Source: Purshia tridentata
Lineage: Eukaryota; Streptophyta; Magnoliopsida; Rosales; Rosaceae
Assembly (NCBI GenBank): GCA_003254885.1
Contig: QANT01000189.1
Location: 1-41,168, forward strand
Direction: 5' to 3'
DNA: 41,168 bases
Shown here: piece after piece, positions 39,493 to 41,168 of the stretch
How the letters are laid out: each line of letters starts with the position of its first letter
How positions within the stretch are numbered: the stretch's first letter is position 1
Translations under genes and position numbers: made by a program
Notes under the pieces: model-generated
Seen by the model: the letters and a program-made list of their open reading frames with translations, nothing else
Told to the model about the DNA's origin: nothing
The model's database searches: none

Positions 39493-39735
39493 CACGTGTC
39501 TCTAAAACCAGTTTTACATGCACTTCACTTTTTTAGTTTTTACTACTGAGTGAGACCGTGGACCGACCTACCGAGCCACCACTACGAATGCGCCAAACCT
39601 AAAAAGATCAAAAAGAAAATCTAGGGCTCTGCATTTGGATACTCGGTACACACTTGTTTACACACGTGTGATGTGTAAGGCACAAAGGGCTTTTTGTACC
39701 GCACCACAGCTGCACGTACGTTTCACTGTCACGTG
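39493..39735 (+). promoter_or_regulatory. Cluster of three CACGTG (G-box/ABRE) elements
   Basis: CACGTG occurs at 39493-39498 (TCACGTGTC), 39663-39668 (ACACGTGT) and 39730-39735 (TCACGTGTCC). These cores bind bZIP (ABF/GBF) and bHLH (PIF/MYC) factors in plants. They precede the TATA box at 39819, as in a stress- or light-responsive promoter. No gene is recognised downstream, so the role is inferred. Confidence 0.5.
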
Positions 39736-39818
39736 TCCAGTGGTCACTCCAAATCCTTGTACCATTGCATTTATTACTTTTTACACCTTTTGCTCTTTTT
39801 TGGTTTCTCCTTTTTAGT

Positions 39819-39828
39819 TATATAAAAA
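39819..39828 (+). promoter_or_regulatory. Strong TATA box on the + strand without an assigned gene
   Basis: TATATAAAAAGG follows a T-rich stretch, 84 bases after the last CACGTG box. It would direct transcription rightward from about 39850. The transcript could be a non-coding RNA, the small frame at 40003, or a gene whose first coding exon lies beyond the window. Confidence 0.4.
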
Positions 39829-41113
39829 GGCGATAATTATATATAAGGGAAAAATAAAATAACACAATTAGGCAAGGGATACAGTGGAATGTTTGGTTAG
39901 ACTGCTAGGACTGACTTGTAGGAAGCAGTCATAATCAATCAAGCTCCAAAGTCGCCTTTAATTAGTCGTCAAGGCTTTACTTCAAAATTCAACATATATT
40001 CAATGAGTGAAGGTGCACGTACCAATCATCATTTGTTTATAATTAACAATTATTGTCCATATTCCGATCCTCTCGTTCTATTGGCTATTCTTTTTTTAAT
40101 CCAAAAAATTCAAAAAAATCTAGGTATTATTACCGACTCCAATGAAAATGGTACATTAAATGAAAGTTCAACGAAACCTACCACTTTCAGTAGCAAAATG
40201 GAAAAAGTCTCCAATACGAATATGGTCATGATAAAAAACAAAAATAAAAAGTGATCGAAGTTAGAAATAAATGCCAAGTTCATAGGCTCTTAGTCTTAGT
40301 CTTACTTTGTTTCTTCATATCATCGTGATACATATTACGTAATTCTATATGTAACACGAGTATGGTTTTGTATGCTATCAGACACGTACAGACAATCAGA
40401 CACCACAATTTTTGAGCGGTTCTAGTTGTGCATGCATGCACTTCACTGCTACTGCTATCCCCTCATTGGGTCTATGAAAATGATAGAGGGACAGAGATTG
40501 TCTTCATTAGATTGATAGAGAAGAGACAAAACGCTGTTGAAAATATTGACTGTTCATTTGTCTTGACCTAAATGGATCCTTCCGATATTTTCTAGCATTA
40601 TGTGTCAAATGGAATCTCAAATACAAACTCACTTCAGTTGCTATGGCTCTAAGTTACATTCCATAAAGCCACACACAACTAGTTATGTTGTAGGCTTGTG
40701 CTTAGGTGGGGTGCTAGCAAATAAGCCTAATTAGCTTATTAATTCCCACTTGGAACTCATTTTTTAAATAAATGTTGTGCACCCATTTTGTCACATTATA
40801 TTTCTTAGGATGCATGTAGTGAAATATATTATATTTACTATATATATATATTATTGGAGTAGTCCTCAATAACAAATAAAAAAATTATAAGAGGAAAATT
40901 AATTATCCTAAAAAAAGGTAGAAAATTAAATAATTTCGAATTAGATTATCTCATTTAAGTTATTTGACGAATAAACTGCCAACAATTTTATTAGGAAGTC
41001 TAAACAAGAATCGAGATAGCGCAGTGGGTATTATTAGTGGGCTCAGCTGGATTGGGTGGGATATAGCCCGGGAAAGCCCACTAACAGAAGTTTTGTCATC
41101 TCCACAGCCCACT

Positions 41114-41153
41114 AAGGCTTCCAGTGAGCCCACAAGGCTTCCAGTGAGCCCAC
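41114..41153 (+). repeat. Perfect 20-bp doublet
   Basis: AAGGCTTCCAGTGAGCCCAC is present twice in direct tandem (41114-41133 and 41134-41153). The flanks also carry AGCCCACTAA words (41075-41115), so the edge of the window is locally repetitive. Confidence 0.9.
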
Positions 41154-41168
41154 TAAAAGTTTCTCAAC

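Larger units (their letters stand above)
37700..41168. other. AT-rich intergenic region, no recognised gene
   Basis: Upstream region of the distal ABCC gene and beyond. It holds a diverged tandem duplication at 38123-38350, three CACGTG boxes and a TATA box between 39493 and 39828, and a perfect 20-bp doublet near the right edge. An 83-codon open frame at 40003-40254 (+) has one hydrophobic stretch (DPLVLLAILFLIQ) but no recognisable family and is preceded by another ATG at 39888; I do not call it a gene. Confidence 0.5.

Overview
The window is nuclear DNA of a flowering plant, most likely a woody eudicot. Genes are split by AT-rich introns with GT/AG borders, no bacterial operon structure is present, and the two recognisable families (DUF630/DUF632 proteins and long plant ABCC transporters) are typical of land plants. 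I cannot name the species from sequence alone.

Layout: positions 1-2690 hold no convincing coding gene. This stretch carries G-quadruplex-prone sequence, a GGCCCA cluster and a (CT)21 tract close to the first gene. A five-exon gene on the + strand (2741-6072) encodes a 628-residue DUF630/DUF632 protein. Convergent to it, on the - strand, lie two complete head-to-tail copies of a full-length ABCC (MRP-type) transporter of the vacuolar ABCC1/ABCC2 type: a proximal copy (coding 18171 to 6731, 1620 residues) and a distal copy (36566 to 20348, 1633 residues). I spliced both by hand. Each gives 27 coding exons with matching phases and no internal stop, so this is a recent-to-intermediate tandem duplication in which both genes look functional. 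About 2.2 kb separates the stop of the distal copy from the ATG of the proximal copy. From 37.7 kb to the end there is AT-rich intergenic DNA with a CACGTG/TATA cluster but no recognised gene.

Insertions and repeats: coding intron 3 of the distal copy holds an LTR retrotransposon remnant in the opposite orientation. It has a 342-bp LTR with 10-bp perfect inverted ends, a tRNA-Met-type primer-binding site and a frame-broken gag-like region. Two short insertions flanked by 16-bp direct repeats, one with tRNA-like pol III boxes and one with only a B-box-like motif, lie in introns of the distal copy, as does a third tRNA-like segment. A nearly perfect 142-bp tandem duplication fills much of coding intron 1 of the proximal copy. 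Coding intron 11 of the distal copy starts with GC instead of GT.

How the genes work together: the two ABCC paralogues probably act on the vacuolar membrane as ATP-driven exporters of glutathione conjugates, phytochelatin-metal complexes, anthocyanins or conjugated hormones (family knowledge). The DUF630/DUF632 protein is probably a membrane-anchored or nuclear signalling protein. I see no functional link between it and the transporters beyond adjacency. I did not find a new multi-gene system; the most notable items are the intact tandem pair, the GC-AG intron and the small mobile-element insertions.
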